A stretch of DNA of 64,000 nucleotides from Chlorobaculum thiosulfatiphilum (GTDB lineage Bacteria > Bacteroidota > Chlorobiia > Chlorobiales > Chlorobiaceae): assembly GCF_006265165.1 (NCBI RefSeq), contig NZ_VDCH01000007.1, positions 30,495 to 94,494 of the forward strand, in the 5' to 3' direction. The notes below the pieces were generated by a model. The model saw only the letters and a list, made by a program, of their open reading frames with translations. It did not search any database and was not told the DNA's origin. This document shows, one piece after another, positions 55,084 to 63,935 of this stretch (within the stretch, counting starts at the first letter, position 1; the number at the start of each line of letters is the position of its first letter). Position numbers and translations under genes: made by a program.

Positions 55084-56460
55084 ATGATCGTTACCATCAA
55101 TCCAGCGACCGGCGAAAAGATCGCCGAATATCCGGTGATGATTGCCGGGCAGCTCGATGGAGTGCTTCGCCAGGCCGAAGCGGATTTCCGCCGCTGGCGC
55201 TCGACCGGCTTCGCGGAGCGTAGCGCCTGCATGAAGCGGCTCGGCGAGCTGCTTCGCGCGGAGGCTGCCGAACACGGGCGGCTCGTCACGCTCGAAATGG
55301 GCAAACCGCTCGCGCAGGCGGTGGCCGAGGTGAACAAGTGCGCCTGGGTGTGCGACTACTTCGCCGACCACGCCGAGGAGTTTCTCCTCCCGGAGGAGAG
55401 CGCCATTGACGGCGCGACGGGCGTGGTGCGCTTCGAACCGCTTGGTGTGATTCTTGGCGTGATGCCGTGGAACTTCCCGTACTGGCAGGTGATCCGCTTC
55501 GCCGCGCCAGCCATGATGGCCGGAAATGGTATCGTGGTCAAGCACGCGCCGAACGTTACCGGCTGCTCCATCGCCATCGAGCAGCTTTTCCGCGACGCAG
55601 GGTTTCCGGAGCATCTCTACCGTGCGGTGCACATCGATCTCGACGAGGTTGACAGGCTGACCGGCTTCATGATCGACCATCCGGTCATCAAGGCGGTCTC
55701 CGTGACCGGCAGCACCGGCGCGGGTCGGGCGGTGGCGACCAAGGCGGGCCGGGCGCTCAAGCGCAGTGTGCTGGAGCTTGGCGGCAGCGATCCCTACATC
55801 GTGCTCGATGACGCCGATCTCCGCCAGGCGGTCGATGCCTGCGTCGCGGGCCGCCTGCTCAACGCCGGGCAGAGCTGCATTGCAGCCAAGCGCTTCATCG
55901 TGCAGTCGGGAGTGATCGGGGAGTTCACGCGGATGATCGTCGAAAAGATGCAGCGGGCGGTGATGGGCGATCCGTTCCGCGAAGGCACCGAGGTCGGCCC
56001 AATCGCCCGCGCCGACCTGCGCGATCTCGTCCATTCGCAGGTGCAGCGGAGCGTCGAGGCGGGCGCGGCGCTGCTCTGCGGCGGCCATGTGCCTAACGCG
56101 CCGGGCTGCTACTATCCGCCGACGGTGCTTTCCGGCGTCAAAAAGGGGATGGCCGCCTACGAGGAGGAGATCTTCGGCCCGGTCGCCACCATTATCGAGG
56201 TGGCTGACGATGACGAGGCGGTCGCCGTGGCCAACGACAGCGATTACGGCCTCGGCTCCGCTGTATTTTCGGGCAGCGCGGAGCGGGCGCTCGCCGTCGC
56301 CGAACAGCTCGAAACGGGTAACTGCTTCGTCAACGCGATGGTCAAGTCCGATCCGCGTCTCCCGTTTGGCGGCGTCAAGCACTCCGGCTACGGGCGTGAG
56401 CTGTCGCACCACGGCATCCGCGAGTTCGTCAACATCAAGACGCTGCTTCTGCCGGGCTGA
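55084..56460 (+). CDS. Succinate-semialdehyde dehydrogenase-like aldehyde dehydrogenase
   Basis: Protein of 458 aa from ATG 55084 (MIVTINPATGEKIAEYP). The catalytic Cys is in NAGQSCIAAKRFIV and the general-base Glu in SVLELGGSDPYIVLDDADL. VMPWNFPYWQVIRFAAPA and YGRELSHHGIREFVNIKT are typical of the GabD/Sad group. Likely reaction: NAD(P)-linked oxidation of succinate semialdehyde or a related aldehyde to the acid. The frame continues upstream to 55033 (MPLTRY), but the family N-terminus matches the ATG at 55084. Confidence 0.85.
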   Translation: MIVTINPATGEKIAEYPVMIAGQLDGVLRQAEADFRRWRSTGFAERSACMKRLGELLRAEAAEHGRLVTLEMGKPLAQAVAEVNKCAWVCDYFADHAEEFLLPEESAIDGATGVVRFEPLGVILGVMPWNFPYWQVIRFAAPAMMAGNGIVVKHAPNVTGCSIAIEQLFRDAGFPEHLYRAVHIDLDEVDRLTGFMIDHPVIKAVSVTGSTGAGRAVATKAGRALKRSVLELGGSDPYIVLDDADLRQAVDACVAGRLLNAGQSCIAAKRFIVQSGVIGEFTRMIVEKMQRAVMGDPFREGTEVGPIARADLRDLVHSQVQRSVEAGAALLCGGHVPNAPGCYYPPTVLSGVKKGMAAYEEEIFGPVATIIEVADDDEAVAVANDSDYGLGSAVFSGSAERALAVAEQLETGNCFVNAMVKSDPRLPFGGVKHSGYGRELSHHGIREFVNIKTLLLPG

Positions 56461-56472
56461 CCGGGCGCGGCG

Positions 56473-57408
56473 ATGGCGTTCCGGGGATGGGAAAAGCTGC
56501 CGATCCGCATCGAGAGCGGCGAAACGGTCGAGGCGATTGCGCCGGTGATCGTGTCGGCCAGCCGCGCCACCGACATTCCGGCGTTTCACGCCGAATGGTT
56601 CATGGCGCGGCTCCGTGCGGGTTACGCGCCGTGGCGTAATCCCTTCAACGCCTGGCAAACGCAATACGTCTCGTTCCGTAAAACGCGAGCCGTGGTTTTC
56701 TGGAGCAAGAACCCCGCGCCGCTGCTGCCGCACCTGCCTGCAATCGATGCCCTCGGCATCAACTACTATTTCCAGTTCACGCTGAACGACTACGACGCCG
56801 ACGCTCTCGAACCGGGCGTACCGCCGCTCGTCGCGAGGGTCGAGACCTTCCGGCGGCTCGCCGACCGCATCGGCCCCGAGCGCGTCGTCTGGCGTTTCGA
56901 TCCGCTCGTGCTGACCGAACGGCTCACCGCCGAAGCGCTGCTCCGCCGGATCGAGCGCCTCGCCGAAGCGTTGCGCGGTTGCACCCGCAAGCTCGTCATC
57001 AGCTTCGCCGACATCGAGCGCTATCGGGCAGTTCAGCGGCGTCTGTCGCGCCATTCCGCCGGGGCGCGTGAGTTCACGCCGGAAGAGATGGCTTCGTTCG
57101 CCGTGCGGTTGGTCGAGCGCAACGAGCGCTGGGGGTTCGAGCTGGCGAGCTGCGCCGAGGAGATGGCGCTGGATGGCATCGCGCCGAATCGCTGTATCGA
57201 CGACCGGCTGCTTGCCCGGTGTTTCGGCGACGATGCGGAGCTGATGGATTTTCTCGGAGTCGATCCTCTGTTTCCGGGCGAAGCGTCGAGCCGCGCTGCG
57301 TTGAAAGATCGCGGTCAGCGCAGGGCCTGCGGCTGCATCGTCAGCAAAGACATCGGCGAGTACGGTACTTGCGGGCACGGTTGCCTCTACTGCTACGCAC
57401 AGCGGTAA
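56473..57408 (+). CDS. DUF1848 family protein with C-terminal Cys cluster
   Basis: Protein of 311 aa. The N-terminal IVSASRATDIPAFHAEWFMA, central RAVVFWSKNPAPLLPHLPAI and NYYFQFTLNDYDADALEPGV are the DUF1848 landmarks. The C-terminus is Cys-rich: CGCIVSKDIGEYGTCGHGC then LYCYAQ, which resembles an iron-sulfur or radical-SAM-like cluster site. No enzymatic role is established for this family. It starts 12 bp after the aldehyde dehydrogenase, so the two are probably co-transcribed. Confidence 0.8.
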   Translation: MAFRGWEKLPIRIESGETVEAIAPVIVSASRATDIPAFHAEWFMARLRAGYAPWRNPFNAWQTQYVSFRKTRAVVFWSKNPAPLLPHLPAIDALGINYYFQFTLNDYDADALEPGVPPLVARVETFRRLADRIGPERVVWRFDPLVLTERLTAEALLRRIERLAEALRGCTRKLVISFADIERYRAVQRRLSRHSAGAREFTPEEMASFAVRLVERNERWGFELASCAEEMALDGIAPNRCIDDRLLARCFGDDAELMDFLGVDPLFPGEASSRAALKDRGQRRACGCIVSKDIGEYGTCGHGCLYCYAQR

Positions 57409-57448
57409 AGGAGGCGTAGTGGCGGGGCGTAGTGGCGTAAAAAACAAA

Positions 57449-57470
57449 CCGGGGCGTCGATGCGCCCCGG
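57449..57470 (-). terminator. Terminator after the first coiled-coil/HTH regulator
   Basis: CCGGGGCG and CGCCCCGG form an 8-bp stem around TCGATG. On the minus strand it is followed by TTTGTTTTTT, so it ends the transcript of the gene at 57500-58726. Confidence 0.7.
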
Positions 57471-57499
57471 TAGAGTGAAGAATTTTGGTTCGTCGGCAA

Positions 57500-58726
57500 T
57501 CAAACCATTTCCGCCGCGAGTTCGGACAGATAGGTCTTGATCGATTTGTGCTTGTCGAGATTGAGCTTGCGGTGCATCCGGTAGCGAATGCTCTCCATGC
57601 CTCTGGTCGAGATGCCGATCGATCGGGCGATCTCGCGCGTGTCGTAGTTGAGCTTGACCATCAGGCTCACCCTGAGTTCACGCTGGTTGAGGTTTGGGTG
57701 CTTTTTCTGGAGTTTCGAGAGGAACTCGGAGTCGCCGACCGTCAGCTCGGTTTTGAGGCGTTTTTCGGTCAGCTCCGTCTCGATCATGTTGTGGCACTGC
57801 TCGAGAATCTTCTGCTTGTCGGGCTGCTCGATGTCGAGGTTCCTGATCTGGTCGCAGATCATGTGCAGGGTCGAAGCCTTTTCGCCGACAGCGGTGGAAA
57901 TTCGCGTCAACTCCATCTCCTGCGCGGCGATACGCGATTTCAGCGCGGCTTTCTCCTGCTCGAACCGCTGGATCTCCTTTTTGCCAAGCTCCACCTGGGC
58001 GTTGAGCTGGATGATCTTCTGGCTCAGCTTCTGGTCGCTTTCAGTTTTGAGATGCTGCATCTCCTTTTCATGACTTTCGTCTCTCGCCTTCAAATCCTCC
58101 TGCATGTGATCGATAGCCTTGAAATAGGGGTAAAAAGGATCTTCGACGGTCGGAAGGAAAATTTTCTGGTTGAGCATGTTGAGCCACGAAATCCTGGCGA
58201 TGGTCGCGAGGAACTCGTTTTTCATCGTGTCCTCCTCATCGACCTCCTGTTCTGCCGGCATTTCGGGGGCCTTGCCCGACTGGTATTCGATGAGGGAGGT
58301 CATGGCATCGGCGTAGTCATCCCTGAGCAGCACGGTCATCGTGTTGGGCGCCATCGCGGCGAAGGTTTCGATGATGATCCGGCACGATTCGTCGATGTTG
58401 TAAAACACGACCACCTTGAAATCGAGGCCAGAACCGTAAACAATGTTGTTGATCCCTTGCTTGTACTGGTAGGAGATGTTACCGATGTTGTTCATGTCCC
58501 AGAGGAGGTAGAGCGGAGAGTCCTTGATGCCGCTCTCTTCGAGCACCTTGTTGACCAGGTCGATGCTCATGGAGTTCAGCGTAATCGGATGGTCCGATTC
58601 GACGTAGTGATGAAAAATGTTGTCGCCGATGAGGTCGAGACGCTTGACGTAATCTTCTCCGGCAGGAACGGATTTCCAGTTGTGCTTCGAGGTGATCGGA
58701 AGATTGGAGATTGGGCAGGTTTGCAT
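57500..58726 (-). CDS. Coiled-coil regulator with LuxR-type HTH (paralogue A)
   Basis: Protein of 408 aa from ATG 58726 (MQTCPISNLPITS), chosen because it lines up with the MTQCPASGLSVTE start of the neighbouring paralogue. The N-terminal 170 residues form an unknown alpha/beta domain (LYLLWDMNNIGNISYQY, FKVVVFYNIDESCRIIIETF). A long coiled coil spans about 215-330, and the C-terminal 65 residues are a LuxR/GerE-like helix-turn-helix (LNQRELRVSLMVKLNYDTRE then SIGISTRGMESIRYRMHRKL). No receiver or kinase site is visible. It is about 40% identical by eye in the HTH to the next gene. The function is unknown; probably a transcription regulator responding to an input in the N-terminal domain. Confidence 0.75.
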   Translation of the reverse strand: MQTCPISNLPITSKHNWKSVPAGEDYVKRLDLIGDNIFHHYVESDHPITLNSMSIDLVNKVLEESGIKDSPLYLLWDMNNIGNISYQYKQGINNIVYGSGLDFKVVVFYNIDESCRIIIETFAAMAPNTMTVLLRDDYADAMTSLIEYQSGKAPEMPAEQEVDEEDTMKNEFLATIARISWLNMLNQKIFLPTVEDPFYPYFKAIDHMQEDLKARDESHEKEMQHLKTESDQKLSQKIIQLNAQVELGKKEIQRFEQEKAALKSRIAAQEMELTRISTAVGEKASTLHMICDQIRNLDIEQPDKQKILEQCHNMIETELTEKRLKTELTVGDSEFLSKLQKKHPNLNQRELRVSLMVKLNYDTREIARSIGISTRGMESIRYRMHRKLNLDKHKSIKTYLSELAAEMV

Positions 58727-58918
58727 AGGTGCTTCAATTAATGCGTTATGAAAGGCACCTGTCATGAAGTATAATGATACTGTTATGATGCAGGTGTTAC
58801 AAACATTATACGACTTTTTCTGTGATTATTCCCAATAATTACTGAAAGCCAAGTAATATATGAGATGATTTTCTACTGAAATATGGGGCTGGCTGGCGTA
58901 TTGTCTGGGTAGGATTCG

Positions 58919-58956
58919 GCGATGAGCGCAATTTTGATTTTTACAGCGCTCATCGC
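58919..58956. repeat. 11-bp inverted repeat between the two paralogous regulators
   Basis: GCGATGAGCGC and GCGCTCATCGC flank a 16-base loop. It lies about 65 bases past the stop of the second paralogue (minus strand) and may be an attenuator or weak terminator; no long T tract follows. Confidence 0.5.
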
Positions 58957-59019
58957 TGGTATTCATGCATCTTTCTGAGCCGGGTCAGTGCAAACCGGTT
59001 TTACGCCTGGCTTTGTGGT

Positions 59020-60240
59020 TCAGAGTGATTCTGCGGCAAGGTTCGCAAGGTAGGTTTTGAGGGAGTTGTGTTTGTCGAGACCGATTTTCTTGTGCAGACG
59101 GTAGCGTATGCTTTCAATGCCTCTGGTCGAAAGTCCGAGAGATCTTGCAATATCGCGTGAGTGGTAGTCCAGCTTGATCATCAGGCTGATCCGGAGCTCT
59201 CTCTGATTGAGATTCGGGTGTGTTTTCTGAAGTTTTGAGAGGAAAACGGAATCGGTTTCTGTCAGTTCCGTATTGACCAGGGCGGCTTTTTCGCTGGTTT
59301 CGAAGAGGGCGGCGCATTGGGTCGAAACTTTTTCTCTGGATGCCGGATCGAGATCAAGAGTTTCGATCATTTCGCACAAACTACGCAATGCGGCATTTTT
59401 TTCGGCATTCGCCGTTGAAATTCTCGTGGCTTCGATCTCCTGCGTGGCGATTCTTGAAAGCAATGCGGCCTCCTCTTCCCTGAATCGCTGTTCGCTCTTT
59501 TTACCCAGTTCGACCTGTTCGTCGAGCAAAGAGTTCTTGCTCGCCAGAAGCACCCGGAACTCCTGTTCTATCCTTTCGAGATTCTGCTGGTGCTCATCTT
59601 CCAGCGACTTCATGTCGCGGCGCATCATGTCGAGAATCTGGAAATAGGGATATGATGCATGATTTTCGGGAGGAACTTTTCCCTGTTCATCGAACTGCCC
59701 GAGCATGAGCATTCTTGATACTTCGCCCAGGAACGCATCCCGGAAAGCCTTGTCCGTTCCGGCCTCGGCTTTTGTTCCGGCAGATTTGCCCGATTTGAAG
59801 TCGAGAATCGAGTGTATGCCTTCTTCGTATGATCCGGAGAGTATGACCGGAAGCTTGTCTGTCGCCAGGCTCTGAAGCATTTCAAACTCAAGCCTGACGG
59901 AGGGCTGGATATTGTAGAGCACCATAAGCCTGAGGTCAAACTCCTGAGCGGTGAGCAGGTTGGTGAACTCTCTCTTGTACAAGAACTTGAGGGTGGCTAC
60001 AGGCGCGCAGTCCATCAGCACAAATACCGGATTGCCGGTGAGGTTCTCCTCGGCGACCAGGGAGCTGAAATCAGCGGCATACAGATGCTCCGGAGCGATG
60101 CCATGGTCGGCAAGTTCCTGCACATGAATGATGTCGTTGCCAATCAGGCTATATTTTCTGGTATAGTTACCCTGGCGATGTTCGAAACTCCAATGATCTT
60201 TTTCGGTAACCGAAAGTCCTGAAGCGGGGCATTGGGTCAT
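59020..60240 (-). CDS. Coiled-coil regulator with LuxR-type HTH (paralogue B)
   Basis: Protein of 406 aa, same layout as paralogue A: unknown N-terminal domain (PVFVLMDCAPVATLKFLYKR, FDLRLMVLYNIQPSVRLEFE), coiled coil about 210-330, and C-terminal HTH (LNQRELRISLMIKLDYHSRD then SLGLSTRGIESIRYRLHKKI). Start MTQCPASGLSV agrees with the paralogue. The spacing of 293 bp between them and an inverted repeat make two separate transcripts likely. Tandem duplication is the simplest origin. The N-terminal domain is the more divergent part, so the two may sense different signals and bind similar DNA. Confidence 0.75.
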   Translation of the reverse strand: MTQCPASGLSVTEKDHWSFEHRQGNYTRKYSLIGNDIIHVQELADHGIAPEHLYAADFSSLVAEENLTGNPVFVLMDCAPVATLKFLYKREFTNLLTAQEFDLRLMVLYNIQPSVRLEFEMLQSLATDKLPVILSGSYEEGIHSILDFKSGKSAGTKAEAGTDKAFRDAFLGEVSRMLMLGQFDEQGKVPPENHASYPYFQILDMMRRDMKSLEDEHQQNLERIEQEFRVLLASKNSLLDEQVELGKKSEQRFREEEAALLSRIATQEIEATRISTANAEKNAALRSLCEMIETLDLDPASREKVSTQCAALFETSEKAALVNTELTETDSVFLSKLQKTHPNLNQRELRISLMIKLDYHSRDIARSLGLSTRGIESIRYRLHKKIGLDKHNSLKTYLANLAAESL

Positions 60241-60409
60241 GATGATGGACTTTAGGAATTGAGAAGATGAAAACTACTTTTAACTATGCCAATTACTTAA
60301 ATATCCGATATTGTCATTACTAAAAAAAACAATAACTATCTTTTTTTTCTGCGTTATAACGTCAACATCATAAGCGATTGCCGTGCTGTTTCACTTCAGA
60401 TTATAAACC

Positions 60410-60946
60410 ATGCCGGTAAAAATACTCTTTGTCTGCTACGAAAATATTTGTCGTTCTCCGATGGCGGAGGGGGCTTTCGGTCACGCGGCGTCGCTGCACG
60501 GCGCTGAGGCTTGCTTCGAGATCGAGTCCGCCGGCACGGTGTGCTACCAGTCCGGCTCTTCTCCCGACCACCGCGCCGTGCGGGCCGCCGGACGCCACGG
60601 CATCGACATCTCCGCGATTCGCGCCCGCTGCATCGACGACCTCGACCTCGCGTGCTTTGACCGGATTTTCGCGATGGATGCTGAAAATTATCGTGATATT
60701 CTCGACGCGCTCGACGGCCTTTCGGTGCCGGTGCACATGATGACCGATTTCGCCCACTCCGACGCGGGCGCTGAAATCGAAGATCCGTATTATGGCAGCG
60801 AGTCGGGTTTCGACCGTACGATGGAGCGGCTTCTGCACAGCGCCACGGGAATCGTGTCGGCCTTGCGGACGGCGTACAACCTGCCCGCCGACGCGACTGA
60901 AGCCGAGTCGATTTTTCAACACACCCAACGCGGCGATGAGCGGTAG
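60410..60946 (+). CDS. Low-molecular-weight protein tyrosine phosphatase
   Basis: Protein of 178 aa. The P-loop is VCYENICRSP with Cys9 and Arg15 (C-x5-R-S), and the general acid is Asp125 in EDPYYGSESGF. The family removes phosphate from phosphotyrosine, often on BY-kinases or polysaccharide enzymes; a BY-kinase-like protein does lie at the left edge of the window but looks catalytically dead. The lipid kinase gene downstream overlaps its stop by about 11 bp. Slightly longer than usual (about 150-160) owing to a C-terminal tail. Confidence 0.92.
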   Translation: MPVKILFVCYENICRSPMAEGAFGHAASLHGAEACFEIESAGTVCYQSGSSPDHRAVRAAGRHGIDISAIRARCIDDLDLACFDRIFAMDAENYRDILDALDGLSVPVHMMTDFAHSDAGAEIEDPYYGSESGFDRTMERLLHSATGIVSALRTAYNLPADATEAESIFQHTQRGDER

Positions 60947-61844
60947 CGTTACCTTTATTTTCAATCCGGCAGCCGACAAGGGGCGCGCCGCCTCGAAGGC
61001 CGTTCTCATCGAGCGCTCGCTCGCGCACTTCGAGGCGGCGTCGCTCGAAACGACGCGCTTTGCCGGACACGCCGCCGACATCGCCCGCGCCGCCGCTCGA
61101 GATGGCGCGACGCTCATCGCCTGCGGCGGCGATGGCACGCTCAACGAGGTGGTCAACGCCGTCGCGGGCCAGCCGGTGAAGATTGGCGTCCTTCCCGTCG
61201 GATCGGCCAACGATTTTCTCAAAACCTTCGACCCCTCGGCCAAAGAGCACGAGTCGCGCATCCGTGGATTCGCCGGAGCCGCGAGCCGCCGCGTCGATCT
61301 CGGCAAGGTCGAGTTCAGCGGCGGCGAGTCGCGCTACTTCGTCAACTCCATCGGCATCGGCTTTACCGGTCGGATCGCCAGCACGGTGAAGGCGACGCCG
61401 TGGCTGCGGGGAGAGCTGTCGTACGCCTGGGCGCTGGTGCGGGTGCTTTTGGGTTATAGTGCGGTAAAAATGCATATTACGCTCGATACTGTAGAGGGGA
61501 CGGTCGAACTCGACGAGCCGGTGTTCGCCTTTTCGGTCTCAAACGGGAAGGTCGAGGGCGGCAAGTTCCGGATTTCGCCGGATGCCGACCAGTGCGACGG
61601 GCTTCTCGATGTGTGCATTCTCAAGGCGATCCCGAAATGGCGCTTGCCCGGATATGTGCTCAAATATCTGAAGGGCAGCCAGATTCACGATTCCAAAGTC
61701 ATCTACTGCAAGGCCAGGTCGATCGCGGTGTTCCTCTCCGTGGACGAGGCCATGCACATGGATGGCGAGGTGATCGACCGGGCTGGCGGCGCAATCGGCA
61801 TCACCGCCGAGCCGCTCGCGGTCGAGATGCTGTACGAGCCATAA
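60936..61844 (+). CDS. Diacylglycerol/sphingosine kinase-like lipid kinase (YegS/DgkB group)
   Basis: Protein of 302 aa from ATG 60936. The catalytic glycine loop is CGGDGTLNEVVNA (64-68 GGDGT) and the VLPVGSANDFLKTFD segment follows, as in DGK catalytic domains. C-terminal GVRISPDADQCDGLLDVCIL-like strands (here KFRISPDADQCDGLLDVCIL) complete the fold. It phosphorylates a lipid such as diacylglycerol. The ATG overlaps the phosphatase stop by 11 bp, so translation is coupled. An earlier in-frame start would put the N-terminus inside the phosphatase. Confidence 0.88.
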   Translation: MSGSVTFIFNPAADKGRAASKAVLIERSLAHFEAASLETTRFAGHAADIARAAARDGATLIACGGDGTLNEVVNAVAGQPVKIGVLPVGSANDFLKTFDPSAKEHESRIRGFAGAASRRVDLGKVEFSGGESRYFVNSIGIGFTGRIASTVKATPWLRGELSYAWALVRVLLGYSAVKMHITLDTVEGTVELDEPVFAFSVSNGKVEGGKFRISPDADQCDGLLDVCILKAIPKWRLPGYVLKYLKGSQIHDSKVIYCKARSIAVFLSVDEAMHMDGEVIDRAGGAIGITAEPLAVEMLYEP

Positions 61845-61860
61845 CGAAAAATCGATTTCC

Positions 61861-63102
61861 ATGCAGGTCATCATTTTTGAAGACGAAAAAACGCCCAGCT
61901 TCTCGCCGCTCGCCGATCTGAAGCCGGTCTGCGACCTCGTGACCGGTTGCCATTCGCTCAGGGAGCGCTTCATCGCGGCCTTCGGCGGGCGGGCGGCGCT
62001 CACCTGGCACATGCGCCGCCACATTGCGCCGTGGTTCAGCGAGAACAACCCCGGTTCGGTGGTCAACAGCGTTCTGGAGGAGGAGGTGCTGCTGGTCAAC
62101 GGTCGTCTCATCTGCGATGCGGCGGTGATGCAGTTCATCGACGCAGGCCGGATCGCGTCGGGCCAAGCCGTCATCCAGAACGGCAACCTTCTTTTCTGCC
62201 GAACCAAGGCCGAGCCGCTTCATTTTTCAGAAACGGTGTTTCCCGATACCATCGATGGCATGGTTGTGGCTGGTGCGCTTTCGTGCGTCGAGGTTTCCGG
62301 GTTCCGGCTGATCGAGAATCTCTGGGATTGCGTAGCGATGCATCCGGCGATGATGCGCGAGGACGGCGCGGCTCTCGCTCTCGGTCGCATCGAAGGCGAG
62401 GTGCATCCGTCGGCGATTCTGGTCAATCCGTCGGCGATCACCATCGAGCTTGGCGCAGAGGTGAAGGCTGGCGCGGTGCTCGACGCCTCGGACGGCTTTA
62501 TCTCTATTGGCGCGGGCGCGGTGGTCGAGCCGATGGCTCTGCTGATGGAGAATGTCTATATCGCGCCGAACGCGAGGGTGAAGAGCGGGGCGCGGATTTA
62601 CAGCAACGTCTTTGTCGGCGGCGGCGCGAAGGCGGGCGGCGAGATCGAGGATTCGATCATGGAGCCGTTCTCGAACAAGCAGCACGACGGCTTCCTCGGC
62701 CACTCCTACATTTCGAGCTGGTGCAACCTCGGCGCGGGCACCGACACCTCCGACCTCAAGAACAACTACAGCCAGGTCAGCATCGAGACCGCGCACGGCA
62801 AAATGGCCACCGGCCAGCAGTTCCTCGGCCTCCTGATGGGCGAGCACTCGAAATGCTCCATCGGCACCCGCTTCAACACCGGCACGGTCGTCGGAACCTC
62901 GTCAAACATCTTCGGCAACGGAATGCCAGCGAAATACATTCCCTCATTCTCCTGGGGCGACGGCCACACCGGCGCGGCACGGTACGAAGCCGACAAAGCT
63001 GTCGAGACCGCGAGAAAGGTGATGGCCCGCCGCAAGGTTGAGATGAGCGCGGCGTACGAGGTGATGTTGCGGGCGGTGGCGGGGGAGTGCTGTAACGGAT
63101 AG
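61861..63102 (+). CDS. GlmU-like sugar nucleotidyltransferase/acyltransferase (Bacteroidetes/Chlorobi type)
   Basis: Protein of 413 aa. The N-terminal half (about 1-170) is a divergent sugar-nucleotidyltransferase fold ([36 protein letters not shown]) without the classical GGxGTRM loop. The C-terminal half (about 180-360) is a left-handed beta-helix ([40 protein letters not shown]). This combination is the GlmU-related family seen in Bacteroidetes and Chlorobi. It may make an activated sugar for envelope polymers. It starts 16 bp after the lipid kinase, so the three genes from 60410 form one operon. Confidence 0.85.
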   Translation: MQVIIFEDEKTPSFSPLADLKPVCDLVTGCHSLRERFIAAFGGRAALTWHMRRHIAPWFSENNPGSVVNSVLEEEVLLVNGRLICDAAVMQFIDAGRIASGQAVIQNGNLLFCRTKAEPLHFSETVFPDTIDGMVVAGALSCVEVSGFRLIENLWDCVAMHPAMMREDGAALALGRIEGEVHPSAILVNPSAITIELGAEVKAGAVLDASDGFISIGAGAVVEPMALLMENVYIAPNARVKSGARIYSNVFVGGGAKAGGEIEDSIMEPFSNKQHDGFLGHSYISSWCNLGAGTDTSDLKNNYSQVSIETAHGKMATGQQFLGLLMGEHSKCSIGTRFNTGTVVGTSSNIFGNGMPAKYIPSFSWGDGHTGAARYEADKAVETARKVMARRKVEMSAAYEVMLRAVAGECCNG

Positions 63103-63125
63103 AGAATATCTCAGGAGGAAAAACA

Positions 63126-63305
63126 ATGGATGATCTGGAACGTGCAATCGAGAAACGCAAAAGCATTGATCCTGAATTTGCCGAGAATTTTGATAAAGGG
63201 TACGAGGAGTTCAAAACCGGAGTGCTTTTAAAAGAGGCGAGAAAAAACGCCGGGTTTTCTAACCCGACATTCGATAGCGAACAAGAAGGCCAGCCCTCAT
63301 TTTGA
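63126..63305 (+). pseudogene. Truncated XRE-type antitoxin
   Basis: A 59-codon frame ([13 protein letters not shown]) with a strong Shine-Dalgarno site (AGGAGG, 6 bases before ATG). Residues up to about 45 ([20 protein letters not shown] then [10 protein letters not shown]) match the N-terminus of HigA/XRE antitoxins. In those proteins the AGF is followed by TQEELA and a helix-turn-helix. Here it continues [15 protein letters not shown] and stops, so the DNA-binding part is lost. No toxin gene is adjacent. It starts 23 bases after the GlmU-like stop. Confidence 0.55.
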
Positions 63306-63800
63306 GGTGGCTTTTTCTTCCATTGAGCATACCAATCATGTAGGGGCGCATGGCGTGCGCCCGCGTATGCCGGATCAATTCCAATCTGACGGAACATAAA
63401 TACGCTGCGCTCTTGTTTGCTACGGGTTTTACGAATATCTTGCTTTTGCATTAAGTGTTGACTGGATTACAAGGTATCAACACCTTTCCATTTACAGAAA
63501 ATGCCACACGTAAGCACCTCCATACGGATCACGCCCCTCGATACAGGGGGCGAAAAACAACAACGACCAAGCGCACGCTGGTGCCGCAATCGCAAATTTT
63601 TGCTTATTCGTGAATCGGATGGGGTGATCGATCTGACGCTCAGGCAGTGGTGTATGTTCAAGCACTATAACTCTTCGAAAGTTAAAATAAACATGATGCT
63701 TTTTGTTCTTATATTTCTGAGTTATGAGAAGTAAAATGCAATTAAGCGGTGATAGATAATCTGGTTGAAATAAGTATAATTTATTATATCATAAATTAAA
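63306..63800. other. Intergenic region, includes a dispersed palindrome; no supported gene
   Basis: About 495 bases between the truncated antitoxin and the AT-rich end of the window. A GGGCGCA/TGCGCCC palindrome lies at 63344-63362. A plus frame at 63501-63734 and a minus frame at 63467-63661 exist but have no ribosome site and no family signature. Confidence 0.35.
63342..63364. repeat. GTAGGGGCGCATGGCGTGCGCCCGC-type dispersed palindrome
   Basis: GGGCGCA and TGCGCCC arms with a TGGCG loop, preceded by GTAG. It is the third member of this short palindrome group in the window. Confidence 0.6.
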
Positions 63801-63935
63801 ATGAATATTGAGATGGGGTCTTATAAGAAGATGAATTTAAAAAAAGCAGAAGCTTTATCACAATTAACTAAAATTGATAAGCTTGCATTAGAGTTGAAAA
63901 AAAAATACGGTATTACCATTACTGGGCATCTCTAA
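63801..63935 (+). CDS. Possible small protein, 44 aa, unknown
   Basis: An AT-rich 44-codon frame (MNIEMGSYKKMNLKK...) that ends in KKKYGITITGHL. It has no strong ribosome site at the first ATG; the internal ATG at 63831 is preceded by AAGAAG. The C-terminus overlaps the sequence I read as the edge of an insertion sequence, so it may be a truncated gene. No family recognised. Confidence 0.25.
   Translation: MNIEMGSYKKMNLKKAEALSQLTKIDKLALELKKKYGITITGHL

Noticed and set aside
60396..61475. Minus-strand frames opposite the phosphatase and lipid kinase
   Set aside because: The plus-strand genes have intact catalytic motifs and overlapping start/stop; the opposite frames have none.
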